IMG/VR virus record: IMGVR_UViG_3300046010_002745
Location: 1-34,809 of that record
DNA: 34,809 nucleotides
Reading direction: 5' to 3' (one strand)
DNA from: a virus
The notes under the pieces were generated by a model that was given only the letters and a program-made list of their open reading frames with translations, made no database searches and was not told the origin of the DNA. This document shows positions 1-8,074 of the stretch, in pieces. A program made the position numbers and the translations under genes. Position 1 is the stretch's first letter, and each line of letters begins with the position of its first letter.

Positions 1-99
1 AGACTCGGCCGCATCATGGCTGGATTGGAGCGCGCCTCCGCAATCCAGCGCGACATGCAACTGGAGGCCGACGACGAGGAGGTGATGTTGCTGCTATGA
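1..99 (+). CDS. 3' end of connector-region hypothetical protein (partial)
   Basis: This is the last 32 codons of the gene that appears complete at 34402-34779. The reading frame is open from base 1 and ends at TGA 97-99, overlapping the next ATG at 96. The only difference from the complete copy is the first codon (Arg here, Asp there), caused by the unmatched bases at the contig end. It is not a separate gene. Confidence 0.9.
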   Translation, partial: RLGRIMAGLERASAIQRDMQLEADDEEVMLLL

Positions 100-129
100 G
101 GACGCGATACGTGTGGCGCGACGGCGAGA
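4..129. repeat. Left copy of 126-bp terminal overlap
   Basis: Bases 4-129 are identical to 34684-34809, an offset of 34,680. The three bases before each copy differ (aga against gac). The repeat lies across the junction of two overlapping coding genes rather than in an intergenic region. It is most simply the overlap left when a circular or circularly permuted genome is written linearly. A short true direct terminal repeat is the alternative. Confidence 0.95.
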
Positions 130-425
130 TGATCGAGATCGCGGTCGCCACGCCCGGTGCCGAGCCAAAGATCCAGATCGTTCCAGACATCGGCGGATAC
201 AAGTCGATGGCGGACGGCTCGTGGATCAGCAGCCGTTCGCAGCACCGCGAGCATCTGAAGAGGCACAACTGCTTCGAGGTGGGCAACGAGATGCCCAAGG
301 CGAGGCAGCCGATCACGACTAACCGCGAGCAGCGCATCAAGCGCCTGCGCGAACAGTTGTGGAACATGACCGATCGGCAGGCGGACAAGATTCTGGCCGA
401 CCTGCGGTCGCAGCAACGGAGATGA
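96..425 (+). CDS. Hypothetical virion-region protein, 109 aa
   Basis: The start ATG overlaps the preceding stop in an ATGA arrangement, which suggests translational coupling. The protein opens with a short beta-like segment containing WRDGEMIEI. A segment near residues 35-70 (DIGGYKSMADG, then SRSQHREHLKRH and FEVGNE) follows a pattern I recognise from small proteins between portal and scaffold genes of many podovirus-like phages. The C-terminal third is helical and basic. No catalytic motif or membrane segment is visible. Its place between portal and scaffold suggests a head-assembly or minor virion role, but the function is unknown. Confidence 0.85.
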   Translation: MRTRYVWRDGEMIEIAVATPGAEPKIQIVPDIGGYKSMADGSWISSRSQHREHLKRHNCFEVGNEMPKARQPITTNREQRIKRLREQLWNMTDRQADKILADLRSQQRR

Positions 426-426
426 C

Positions 427-1455
427 ATGAGCGAGATCCAGAAGGTCGACAGCGACAGCCGCAAGGAGCTGCTGGCCGAGCAGTTCAGCGCGATCGAGGC
501 AGAGGCCGCCGCACCCGCCCCGGAAGCCGCGCCCGAGCCTGCAGCCGAGGCGGAGCCTGCCGGCGACCGCGCGCGCGATGCCTCGGGCCGCTTCGCCAAG
601 GCCGCTGCCGCCGGGCCGCAGGCCACCGCGGGCGAGGCGACCGAGGCCGTGGAGGAGCCCGTCTGGCGCCGGCCGCCGCAGTCGTGGAAGAAGGAAATGC
701 ACGACTTCTGGTCCAAGGCGGACCCGCGGCTGCAGGAGTACGCCTACCAGCGCGAGGAGCAGATGCGCGCCGGCATCGAGCCGATCCGCTCGAAGGCCGA
801 GTTCGCGGACAAGGTCAACGAGGCGATCGCGCCCTACATGGACACGATCCGAGGCCTCGGCATCGACCCGCCGCAGGCGATCCGCGCGCTCATGGAGGCG
901 GACAACATCCTCCGCTCGTCGCCCCCTCAGGACAGGCTCAACTATTTCCATTCCCTCGCCCGGTCCTACGGCATAGACTTGACCGCGCAGGGTCAGCCCG
1001 CCCCACAGGCCCCGGTCGATCCCAGCTTCGTGGCGCTTCAAAACGAACTCGTGAAGATTCGTGGCGAAGTGACCGGCTGGAAGCAGGCGCAGGAAGAGGC
1101 GGCCAATGCCGTGCTTCTTGACGAGGTGCAGCAGTTCTCCGCGAAGGCAGAGCATTTCGAGGCCGCGAGGCCGACGATGATTCAGCTCTTACAGAGCGGC
1201 GTCGCGACCACGCTAGAAGACGCATACGACAAGGCCCTTCGTCTCGATCCCGAGCTGTTCGCGGCATCGCAGCAGGCCCAACAGGCCGCAGCCGCAGCGC
1301 AGCGCAAGGCATCCGCAGACAAGGCGGCGAAAGCCGCTAGGGCAGCCGCGGTATCGGTTCGGTCCTCCACACCCGGGGCGCCCCCCGCCGCCAAGGCAGC
1401 CGACCGCCGGTCCCTTCTCGCCGAGCAGTTCGACGGGATGTCCGACCGGCTCTGA
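427..1455 (+). CDS. Putative scaffolding protein
   Basis: This 342-residue protein is acidic and Ala/Glu/Pro-rich at its N terminus, with a helical, charged middle and an Ala/Lys-rich C-terminal third. It lies immediately before the major capsid gene, the usual scaffold position. The middle segment (about 75-175) includes PPQSWKKEMHDFWSKADP, common in this type of putative scaffold. A short motif occurs near both ends: RKELLAEQF at about residues 12-20 and RRSLLAEQF about 15 residues from the C terminus. No protease motif is seen, so how the scaffold is removed is unclear. The role rests on composition and position rather than on a diagnostic domain. Confidence 0.75.
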   Translation: MSEIQKVDSDSRKELLAEQFSAIEAEAAAPAPEAAPEPAAEAEPAGDRARDASGRFAKAAAAGPQATAGEATEAVEEPVWRRPPQSWKKEMHDFWSKADPRLQEYAYQREEQMRAGIEPIRSKAEFADKVNEAIAPYMDTIRGLGIDPPQAIRALMEADNILRSSPPQDRLNYFHSLARSYGIDLTAQGQPAPQAPVDPSFVALQNELVKIRGEVTGWKQAQEEAANAVLLDEVQQFSAKAEHFEAARPTMIQLLQSGVATTLEDAYDKALRLDPELFAASQQAQQAAAAAQRKASADKAAKAARAAAVSVRSSTPGAPPAAKAADRRSLLAEQFDGMSDRL

Positions 1456-1483
1456 CCCCAACCCTCTGTAAGGAGTGCCATTC

Positions 1484-2485
1484 ATGGCGTTCGCGAACAG
1501 TTCGATCAGCGATATCATCGCGACGAACATCCAGTCGCGTTCCGGCGAGCTCGCCGACAACGTGACGAACAACAACGCGCTGCTGCGTCGCCTCAAGGAG
1601 CGCGGCAACGTGAAGACGTTCTCGGGTGGTAACGTGATCCTCCAGGAGATCATGTACAACGACACCTCGACGAACAACACGAACTCCTACTCGGGCTACG
1701 AGGTGCTCAACGTCTCGCAGAACTCGCCGATCTCCGCGGCGCAGTTCTCGATCACGCAGTACGCCTCGGCAGTCTCGATCTCGGGCCTGGAGATGATCCA
1801 GAACTCGGGAAAGGAGGCGATCATCGACCTGCTGGATGGCCGCATGGCCGTTGCGGAGGCGCAGCTCGCCAACCGCATCGGCGGCGACATCTACCTCGAT
1901 GGCACCGGCAACTCGGGCAAGAACATCACCGGCCTCGCGGCCGCGGTGCCCGACAGCCCGGCGACCGGCACGTATGGCGGCATCAGCCGCGTGTCGTGGT
2001 CGTTCTGGCGCTCGGTCGCCTTCTCGGGCGTGACAAACGGCGGCTCGGCCACGACGGCGTCCAACATCCAGCAGTACATGGATTCGGTCGCCGTGCAGCT
2101 GATCCGTGGCACCGACAAGCCCGACCTGATCGTCGCGGACAACAACTACTACCGCCTGTATCTGCAGTCCCTGCAGTCGATCCAGCGCATCTCGGACAGC
2201 GGTTCGAGCATGGCTGGCGCGGGCTTCGCGTCGCTCAAGTACTACGGCGCGGGCATGGCCTCCGATGTCGTCCTCGACGGCGGCATCGGCGCGGCGGCGA
2301 CGGCGAACCACATGTGGTTCCTCAACACCAAGTACCTGCACTTCCGCCCGCATGCCGACCGGAACTTCGTGCCGATCGGGGGCGAGCGTCAGGCGGTGAA
2401 CCAGGACGCCATCGTGAAGCTCATCGGCTGGGCCGGCAACCTCACCAGCAGCGGGCCGCAGTTCAGCGGCGTGCTGATCGCCTAA
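1484..2485 (+). CDS. Major capsid protein
   Basis: A 333-residue protein that forms the icosahedral shell. The start ATG at 1484 follows TAAGGAG about 8 bases upstream; an in-frame GTG at 1475 lies inside that ribosome-binding site and is less likely. The central segment (SISGLEMIQNSGKEAIIDLL, then MAVAEAQLANRIGGDIYLDG) matches a capsid type I recognise from many proteobacterial podovirus-like phages. No N-terminal delta domain or protease site stands out, consistent with a separate scaffold gene. The scaffold precedes it, an accessory protein follows with a strong AAGGAGG site, and a terminator comes after the pair, which fits high expression. Confidence 0.9.
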   Translation: MAFANSSISDIIATNIQSRSGELADNVTNNNALLRRLKERGNVKTFSGGNVILQEIMYNDTSTNNTNSYSGYEVLNVSQNSPISAAQFSITQYASAVSISGLEMIQNSGKEAIIDLLDGRMAVAEAQLANRIGGDIYLDGTGNSGKNITGLAAAVPDSPATGTYGGISRVSWSFWRSVAFSGVTNGGSATTASNIQQYMDSVAVQLIRGTDKPDLIVADNNYYRLYLQSLQSIQRISDSGSSMAGAGFASLKYYGAGMASDVVLDGGIGAAATANHMWFLNTKYLHFRPHADRNFVPIGGERQAVNQDAIVKLIGWAGNLTSSGPQFSGVLIA

Positions 2486-2498
2486 GGAGGACCATCAC

Positions 2499-3035
2499 AT
2501 GGCCTACTCGTTCACCGAAAACCGCGCGGGCATGCTCCAGATCGACCAGACCGATGCTGGCGTGACCATGGCAAACGGATCGTCCGCGATCCCGACGCCG
2601 CCGGCCACGCTCGGCATGGTCGCGCGCGCGTTCGATCCGACGTATGGCGAGGGCGAGTTCATCGTCCTCGTCGGCGTCGCCAGCACCGAGGTCGGCTCGC
2701 TGGTCTCGTACAACGCCACCACCTACCAGACCGCGCTGGCCGCCAACACGGCGAACCTCGCGGGCCCGGTGGCGGTCGCGATGTCCGCCAACGGCGCCGG
2801 CTCCTTCGGCTGGTACCAGATCGGCGGCCTCGCGGTCATGAAGAAGACCGCCGTGGCCGTCAACCCGCAGGTCGCCATCTTCCAGTCCGCCACGGCGGGC
2901 CGGGTGATGCCGACCGTGGCCACCGGCAAGCAGCTGCTCGGGGCTCGCTCCGCGAACCTCGCGACGGTCGCGTCCGGCGTGTCGACGGTGATCGTCTCGA
3001 TCAACCGTCCGCACAAGCAGGGCCAGATCATCTGA
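2499..3035 (+). CDS. Capsid accessory/decoration-type protein
   Basis: A 178-residue, Ala/Val/Thr-rich and mostly beta-predicted protein starts 13 bases after the capsid stop, with AAGGAGG just upstream. Small proteins of this composition directly after the capsid gene are commonly head decoration or stabilising proteins. A segment near residues 70-115 (YNATTYQTALAANTANLAGP, then SFGWYQIGG) is typical of these capsid-adjacent proteins. No enzymatic motif or signal peptide is visible. It is the last gene before a rho-independent terminator, so it should be made at capsid-like levels. Decoration is inferred from position; another minor head role is possible. Confidence 0.75.
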   Translation: MAYSFTENRAGMLQIDQTDAGVTMANGSSAIPTPPATLGMVARAFDPTYGEGEFIVLVGVASTEVGSLVSYNATTYQTALAANTANLAGPVAVAMSANGAGSFGWYQIGGLAVMKKTAVAVNPQVAIFQSATAGRVMPTVATGKQLLGARSANLATVASGVSTVIVSINRPHKQGQII

Positions 3036-3041
3036 CGACTG

Positions 3042-3077
3042 GGGGCGGCGGGTTCACGCTCGCCGCCCCTTTCTTCC
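3042..3077 (+). terminator. Rho-independent terminator after the capsid genes
   Basis: A perfect 9-bp stem (GGGGCGGCG at 3042-3050 and CGCCGCCCC at 3061-3069) encloses a 10-base loop and is followed by TTTCTTCC. It starts a few bases after the stop at 3035. The downstream late genes face the same way and no obvious new promoter is seen in the 54-bp gap. It probably acts as a partial terminator that favours capsid transcripts over tail transcripts. Confidence 0.8.
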
Positions 3078-3089
3078 TCGGGAGCATTC

Positions 3090-3911
3090 ATGGCGCTTCC
3101 GTCGCGCGTCTTGAACTCTGGCGTCACGTCGCTGAGCACCGCCGCAATCTGCGGCGAGGGCGCGTCAGCGGTGTCGGCAGCCGGATCGACATCCAGCGAC
3201 GCGACCGCGCTGACCAGCATCTACAACCGGATCTCGACCGTCGCCGCGGGCTCTGGCGTGAAGCTGCCGCCCTGCGAGATGGGCGCGACGATCTGGGTGA
3301 CAAACCCGACGGCAACGTCCCTCACGGTCTATCCGTTCGACGCCGGCACGACCATCGGCGGCGCTTCATCGCTTGCAGTCGTCAGCAATTCGTCGGCGTG
3401 CTTTTTTGCCGTCAGCAACACGCGGTGGGAGCATCTGCAGGGCTACGGCGGCGCCCAGGCGCAGGCCGCCTACGGCGCGTTTTCGTCGACCGCTACGCAG
3501 AACGCGGCAACGATCAACACCGCCTATCCCGTAACGCTCAACACGACCGCCGAGGCGTACCTTGTCAGCATCGGCAGCCCGGCTTCGCGGGTCGTGTGCT
3601 CGCAGGCCGGGGTCTACAATTTCCAGTTCAGCATCCAGCTCGACAAGACCGCGGCTTCGACGGCTGCCGTCTATATCTGGTACAGGGTCAACGGGTTCGA
3701 CATCGCCAACAGCGCGACGAAGGTCGCCGTTAACGGCAGCGACGCCGAGACCGTCGCGGCATGGAACTTTGTGCAGGAAATGAACGCAGGCGACTATTTC
3801 GAGCTCGTCTGGTCAACCGACGACACCAACTGCTTCATCGCGGGCTTCGCGGCGTCGCCGCCCGTTCCCGCGATCCCCTCGGTAATCCTGACCGCGGTGC
3901 AGGTCCGATGA
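3090..3911 (+). CDS. Two-domain virion surface protein (paralog domain + C1q/TNF-like domain)
   Basis: This 273-residue protein has two parts. Residues 1 to about 110 are clearly related to the whole 119-residue product of 4699-5058: both start with PSRVL, share an ICG(E/D)GA segment, have GVKLPP near residue 58, and have a SLTVYP/TLTVYP strand. The C-terminal part (about 125-273) is beta-rich, with YNFQFSIQL, the AVYIWYRVNG segment and FELVWSTDD. This pattern resembles C1q/TNF-like jelly-roll domains of phage structural proteins. It follows the capsid module and overlaps the next gene by 4 bases. A head fibre or exposed decoration is the best guess; a tail position is possible. Confidence 0.7.
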   Translation: MALPSRVLNSGVTSLSTAAICGEGASAVSAAGSTSSDATALTSIYNRISTVAAGSGVKLPPCEMGATIWVTNPTATSLTVYPFDAGTTIGGASSLAVVSNSSACFFAVSNTRWEHLQGYGGAQAQAAYGAFSSTATQNAATINTAYPVTLNTTAEAYLVSIGSPASRVVCSQAGVYNFQFSIQLDKTAASTAAVYIWYRVNGFDIANSATKVAVNGSDAETVAAWNFVQEMNAGDYFELVWSTDDTNCFIAGFAASPPVPAIPSVILTAVQVR

Positions 3912-4696
3912 TCGTTGCCGACAACCTCGACCAGACGCTGCCGATTGTCTGCAACACCGCCGACGACCGCATCCGCGCGAACGTCTTGGCGGCCTGCAAG
4001 CTGCCGCTGCCGTGGCTGGATCTGGTCGAGGCTCACGAGCGGCCCGCCATCGTGGTCGGCGGCGGCCCGTCGATGCGGCCCCTGCTGCCGATGATCCGCG
4101 CTCTGCGCGACGGCGGGGCAGAGGTCTACGCCACGAACGGCACGGTGCGGCTGCTGCACTCGGCTGGCGTGACGGCCAATTTCCACGTCCTGCTGGACGC
4201 CCGGCCCGAGAACGTCGCCTTTGTCGATGGTCCCAAGGCTCAGCACTACCTGATCGCCAGCCAGTGCCACCCGCTGCTGTTTGCGGCCATTGCCGGGCAT
4301 CCGCAGACGCTCTGGCACCCGGCCTACCCCGAAATCGACGAGTGGATCGGCCGCCGCGAGGCGGTCCTGATCGGCGGCGGCACGACGGTCGGCCTGCAGG
4401 CCCTGTCGATCGCCTACGCGCTCGGGCACCGCAAGATCCACCTGTTCGGGTTCGATAGCAGCTACTCCGAGGCCGGCGACGGCCATGCCTACGCCCAGGC
4501 GCTGAACGATGACGACGATCGGCAGGAATACCGGGTCGGCGACAGGCGCTTCATCGCTGCGCCATGGATGGTTCGGCAGGCGGTGGAGTACCAGACGGCC
4601 GCGCGTCAATTGTGCGAAGGCGATGCGGAGTTGTATGTTCACGGGACGGGGCTTCTCCCGACCGTTGCCGCCCTCATGGGCAAGGAAAGGAACTGA
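3908..4696 (+). CDS. DUF115/Maf-like (MptE-like) enzyme, possible glycosyltransferase
   Basis: This 262-residue protein has the fold signature of the DUF115 (motility accessory factor / MptE-like) group. It has a glycine-rich loop (VVGGGPSM at about 49-56), an ATNGTVRLL segment at about 75-83, a conserved Asp near 97 (FHVLLDARP), and a second nucleotide-fold segment at about 154-183 (LIGGGTTVGLQ, then IHLFGFDSSY). Relatives include Maf proteins needed for flagellin glycosylation and archaeal pterin diphosphokinases. It sits between two paralogous structural genes, overlapping the first by ATGA and ending 2 bases before the second. That context favours virion or surface sugar modification over pterin chemistry, but the substrate is unknown. 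Confidence 0.75.
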   Translation: MIVADNLDQTLPIVCNTADDRIRANVLAACKLPLPWLDLVEAHERPAIVVGGGPSMRPLLPMIRALRDGGAEVYATNGTVRLLHSAGVTANFHVLLDARPENVAFVDGPKAQHYLIASQCHPLLFAAIAGHPQTLWHPAYPEIDEWIGRREAVLIGGGTTVGLQALSIAYALGHRKIHLFGFDSSYSEAGDGHAYAQALNDDDDRQEYRVGDRRFIAAPWMVRQAVEYQTAARQLCEGDAELYVHGTGLLPTVAALMGKERN

Positions 4697-4698
4697 CT

Positions 4699-5058
4699 AT
4701 GCCGATCCCCTCTCGCGTGCTGGCCTCGGGCAATTCGGGCCTCGCCACGACCTCCATCTGCGGCGACGGCGCGACCGGCCTGACGGCCACGGGCTCGTCC
4801 GCCTCCGACGCGCTGCAGCTCTCCGCCGTCTGGAACACCGTCGGCACGACCGCGGCCTCGACGGGCGTCAAGTTGCCGCCGACGGAAGCCGGCGCGGTCG
4901 TCTGTGTCTACAACGCGGGCGCCAGCACGCTGACCGTCTACCCGGCCAACGGCTCGACCATCAACGCCGGCGCCTCCTCGCTCAGCGTCACCGCCACCAC
5001 GCGCGTCCTGTTCATCGCGACGTCCGCGACGACCTGGATCAGCATCGCGGGCGCCTGA
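4699..5058 (+). CDS. Small beta-rich structural protein, paralog of the 3090 gene N-terminal domain
   Basis: The whole 119-residue product aligns with residues 1 to about 115 of the protein at 3090-3911, including PSRVL near the start, ICGDGA, a GVKLPP motif in the middle and TLTVYP toward the end. It lacks the C-terminal C1q/TNF-like part. It is rich in Ala, Ser, Thr and Gly with alternating hydrophobics, consistent with a small beta sandwich. AAGGAAAGG lies just upstream of the ATG. The two copies flank the DUF115-like gene, so a duplication around that enzyme, or an insertion between the copies, is likely. A head decoration or fibre-base role is inferred. Confidence 0.75.
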   Translation: MPIPSRVLASGNSGLATTSICGDGATGLTATGSSASDALQLSAVWNTVGTTAASTGVKLPPTEAGAVVCVYNAGASTLTVYPANGSTINAGASSLSVTATTRVLFIATSATTWISIAGA

Positions 5059-5060
5059 TC

Positions 5061-5597
5061 ATGCCGCTCGACAGCGACGACGCGAACGCGGACGCCAAGC
5101 TCCATGTGGAGTTCTATACCCACAAGGAGATGGGGCGTCCGTTCATCCGCATCATGGTGCCCGGCGACACGACGAACATCATCGACCAGCCGGTGCGCGA
5201 TGACCACAAGGAGCGGTTTCCGCGCCAGTGGCTTCACTTCCAGATGCAGAACGAGAACGGCGACATCCCCGGCACGAAGCTGGAGGACTGGCACCACGCC
5301 GCGCCCGGCGACATCACCGACGGGCAGGTCGCGGAGCTGCAGATCCTCAAGTTCCGCACCGTGGAGCAGGTGGCCACGGCCAGCGACGCGCAGGTGATGC
5401 GGGTCGGCATGGGTGGCGTCGGCCTTCGGCTCAAGGCGCAGGCGTTCCTGCGGATGAAGAGCGAAAGCACCGCGAATGCGGAGCTGGCCGAGGCCAAGGC
5501 GCAGCTCGCGGCGCTGCAGGCTCAGGTCGCGCAGCTGATCGAAGCCAAGGGCGAGGCACCGCGTCGCGGGCGTCCGCCGATGGACAGGAGCGCCTGA
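5061..5597 (+). CDS. Hypothetical protein with C-terminal coiled coil, 178 aa
   Basis: The N-terminal two-thirds resemble proteins I have seen next to head-tail genes in many phages, with HVEFYTHKEMGRPFIRIMVP near residue 15, DQPVRDDHKERFPRQW near 43 and GTKLEDW near 72. Residues about 130-165 form a heptad-like coiled coil (ELAEAKAQLAALQAQVAQLI). A basic, Pro/Arg-rich tail follows. Coding starts 3 bases after the preceding stop and ends 2 bases before the adaptor gene. No catalytic motif is apparent. The location suggests a capsid-vertex or connector accessory part, but the function is unknown. Confidence 0.8.
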   Translation: MPLDSDDANADAKLHVEFYTHKEMGRPFIRIMVPGDTTNIIDQPVRDDHKERFPRQWLHFQMQNENGDIPGTKLEDWHHAAPGDITDGQVAELQILKFRTVEQVATASDAQVMRVGMGGVGLRLKAQAFLRMKSESTANAELAEAKAQLAALQAQVAQLIEAKGEAPRRGRPPMDRSA

Positions 5598-5598
5598 C

Positions 5599-6507
5599 AT
5601 GGGCTCGACGATGGTTCAGCTTGTCCAGCAGGTCTGCAACGAGCTGGGCCTCGTCTCGCCGTCTACCGTGGCCGGGAACAACTCGCAGGACGTCATCCAG
5701 ACGTTGGCGCTGATGAACGCGAGCGGCTACGAGCTGCTCAAGCGTCACGACTGGCGCGAGCTGACCCGGCCGCACCGCTTCACCGTCCAATACCTGACGA
5801 CGACCGGCACATGGACGACCTCGTCGCCGCAGGTGACCGGCATCCCCGACACCACGGGCCTCGACTCGACCTACATGGCCGTCGGCACGGGCATCAACCA
5901 GGACACGTTCATCGAGACCGTCGACAGCGGCACGCAGGTGACGCTGAACCAGAACCCGGGCGGCCCGGGCACCGCGGCAAGCATCACCTTCGCCAAGACC
6001 AAGTATTCGCTGCCGGCCGACTACGACGCGCTAGTCCCGCGCACGCAGTGGGACAAGTCAAAGCGATGGGAGATGCTTGGCCCAGAGAGCCCGCAGCAGT
6101 GGGAATGGCTGCTGTCGGGCTACATCTCGACTGGCCCGCGCATCCGCTGGCGCCTCTACGGCGCGTACTTCCAGATCTGGCCGGCCACCACGACCGCCGA
6201 ATACCTCGGCTTTGAGTACAGGTCGAAGGGCTGGGCGCTGTCGTCCTCGGGCGCGATCAAGAACAGCTTTACCGCTGACGACGACACCTGCATCTACCCG
6301 GACCGCGTCATGGTCCTCATGACGAAGCTGAAGTATTTCGAGGCCAAGGGCTTCGATACCACGGCGCTCTATCGCGACTTCCTGCGCGAGCTGGAGACGG
6401 CGATGGCGCAGGACATGTCGGCCGCCAACCTGTCCTTCGCGCCGCGCCCGGGCACGGTGCTGATCGGCTACGACAACATCCCGGACAGCGGTTACGGGTC
6501 GACCTGA
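5599..6507 (+). CDS. Head-to-tail adaptor / tail tubular A-like protein
   Basis: A 302-residue protein whose N terminus is helical (MVQLVQQVCNELGL, then ASGYELLKRHDWREL), as in podovirus adaptor proteins that dock under the portal. An inserted beta region follows (about 65-130), then the pattern YSLPADYDALVP with a downstream WRLYGAYFQIWP strand. That pattern recurs in gp4/gp11-type connectors, where it precedes a C-terminal helical part (here LKYFEAKGFDTTALYRDFL). It lies directly before the large tail-hub gene, the usual order in P22- and T7-like tails. I did not identify the exact family, so the name is by architecture and position. Confidence 0.75.
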   Translation: MGSTMVQLVQQVCNELGLVSPSTVAGNNSQDVIQTLALMNASGYELLKRHDWRELTRPHRFTVQYLTTTGTWTTSSPQVTGIPDTTGLDSTYMAVGTGINQDTFIETVDSGTQVTLNQNPGGPGTAASITFAKTKYSLPADYDALVPRTQWDKSKRWEMLGPESPQQWEWLLSGYISTGPRIRWRLYGAYFQIWPATTTAEYLGFEYRSKGWALSSSGAIKNSFTADDDTCIYPDRVMVLMTKLKYFEAKGFDTTALYRDFLRELETAMAQDMSAANLSFAPRPGTVLIGYDNIPDSGYGST

Positions 6508-6508
6508 G

Positions 6509-8074
6509 ATGGTCCGGCCCGCCCCAGTCTTGCGTGCCGCAAAGCAAGCCAGCGCGCGCGTCGCGTCGATCCCGTCTCCGATCGGCGGGTGGAATGCGCG
6601 CGACAGCCTTGCGAACATGAAGCCCACCGATGCGGTGACGCTGACCAACTACTTCCCGACCGCCACCAACGTCGTCTTGCGTGGCGGTTACCAGAAGCAC
6701 GCGACCGGCCTGCCGGGTCAGGTCGAGACGCTGATGCCGTACAACGGCGCAACGACGCAGTCGCTGTTCGCGATCTCCAGCAACTCGATCTACAACGTCA
6801 CCAGCGCCGGCGCGGTAGGCGCTGCGGTGGTTAGCGGCTTGACCAACAGTCGATGGGAAAGCACCAACGTCGCGACGCCAGGTGGCAACTTCCTGTACGC
6901 GGTCAGCGGCGGCAACAACCCGCTACTCTACGATGGCTCGACCTGGACGGCCATCACCGGAGCTTCGACGCCCGCGATCACCGGCGTCACGACGAGCGAA
7001 CTAGACAACGTCTGCCTATTCAAGAACCGGTTGTGGTTCATCCAGCGCAACACGCTGAAGGCATGGTACCTGCCAACCCAGTCGGTGGGCGGCGCTGCGC
7101 AGGTGCTTGACTTGTCATCGGTGGCGCGCAAGGGCGGATACCTGCTCGCGATCGGCGTCTGGACTATCGACGCCGGCTTCGGCCTCGACGACAACCTCGT
7201 GTTCGTGACGACGCAGGGCGAAATCATCATCTACCGCGGCACCGACCCGTCGAACATCTCGACGTGGTCGCTGGTCGGCGTCTGGGCGATGGGCTCGCCG
7301 ATGGGCAAGCGGTGCTTGGCGAAGTTCGCCGGCGATCTGGCATACATCGCCTTCGATGGCCTGTTCCCGCTCTCGCAGGCGCTACAGAGCGCGCGCGTGG
7401 CGCCCGAGAGTGTCGCGCTGACCAACAAGATCCAGGGCGCCTTCGCAGCTGCAACGGCCGCCTATTCCGGCTCGTTCGGATGGGAAATCTGCGTGGCGCC
7501 CAAGTTCAACGCCGTGATCGTCAACATTCCGGTCGGCGTTGGGTCGCAGCAGCAGTACGTGATGAACACCATCGTCCAGAGCTGGTGCAACTTCACTGGC
7601 TGGAACGCCAACACGTTCTGCTTGCACAAGCAGGATCTGTTCTTCGGCGGCACGGACTACGTCGCCAAGGCATGGACCGACGACCATTCGGATGACGGCG
7701 CCGCCATCTCGGCAGGCGCGCTGCAGGCGTTCAACTACTTCGGGTCGCGCGGCCAGAAGAAGATCTTCACCCGCGCGAGGCCGAACCTGTTCGCAGATGG
7801 CCAGCCGGCAGTCTTTGTCGGCATGAACATCGACTTCCAGGTCAACGACACCTCGGCGCCGCTGGCCTATCTGCCGCAAACCAGCGCGGTTTGGGATACG
7901 TCGCTCTGGGACAACGGAACGTGGGGCGCCGGGCAGAACATTTCGGTGAACTGGCAGGGTGTCACGGGCGTCGGCTACTGCGGGTCGGTCAACTTCCGCT
8001 CGGCGTCGAAGGGCCTGTCGCTGGAATGGGCCGCAACCGACGTCGTCTTCATGCCGGGCTGGAACGGCATATGA
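6509..8074 (+). CDS. Tail hub / stabilisation protein (P22 gp10-like)
   Basis: A 521-residue beta-rich protein without enzymatic motifs. Its start resembles tail-accessory proteins of short-tailed phages: SPIGGWNARDSLANMKPTDA followed by LTNYFPTATNVVLRGGY. Repeated short strands with aromatic ends (FLYAVSGGNNPLLYDG, LWFIQRNTLKAWYLP, LVFVTTQGEIIIYRG) look like propeller-type blades, as in P22 gp10-like tail hubs. The C terminus (SVNFRSASKGLSLEWAATD) is a typical ending for this group. It starts 1 base after the adaptor stop and its own stop overlaps the GNAT gene. It likely joins the connector to the tail needle or fibres. Confidence 0.75.
   Translation: MVRPAPVLRAAKQASARVASIPSPIGGWNARDSLANMKPTDAVTLTNYFPTATNVVLRGGYQKHATGLPGQVETLMPYNGATTQSLFAISSNSIYNVTSAGAVGAAVVSGLTNSRWESTNVATPGGNFLYAVSGGNNPLLYDGSTWTAITGASTPAITGVTTSELDNVCLFKNRLWFIQRNTLKAWYLPTQSVGGAAQVLDLSSVARKGGYLLAIGVWTIDAGFGLDDNLVFVTTQGEIIIYRGTDPSNISTWSLVGVWAMGSPMGKRCLAKFAGDLAYIAFDGLFPLSQALQSARVAPESVALTNKIQGAFAAATAAYSGSFGWEICVAPKFNAVIVNIPVGVGSQQQYVMNTIVQSWCNFTGWNANTFCLHKQDLFFGGTDYVAKAWTDDHSDDGAAISAGALQAFNYFGSRGQKKIFTRARPNLFADGQPAVFVGMNIDFQVNDTSAPLAYLPQTSAVWDTSLWDNGTWGAGQNISVNWQGVTGVGYCGSVNFRSASKGLSLEWAATDVVFMPGWNGI

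Noticed and set aside
337-1155. Long open frame on the minus strand opposite the scaffold gene
   Set aside because: Its composition (Leu, Arg, His, Val runs) is that of antisense frames in GC-rich genes. It has no recognisable motif and opposes a well-supported operon.
1337-2353. 338-residue minus-strand frame across the scaffold-capsid junction
   Set aside because: Rich in Arg/Val/Asp with no motif; it spans two real genes and their ribosome-binding site, so it is a shadow of GC-rich codons.
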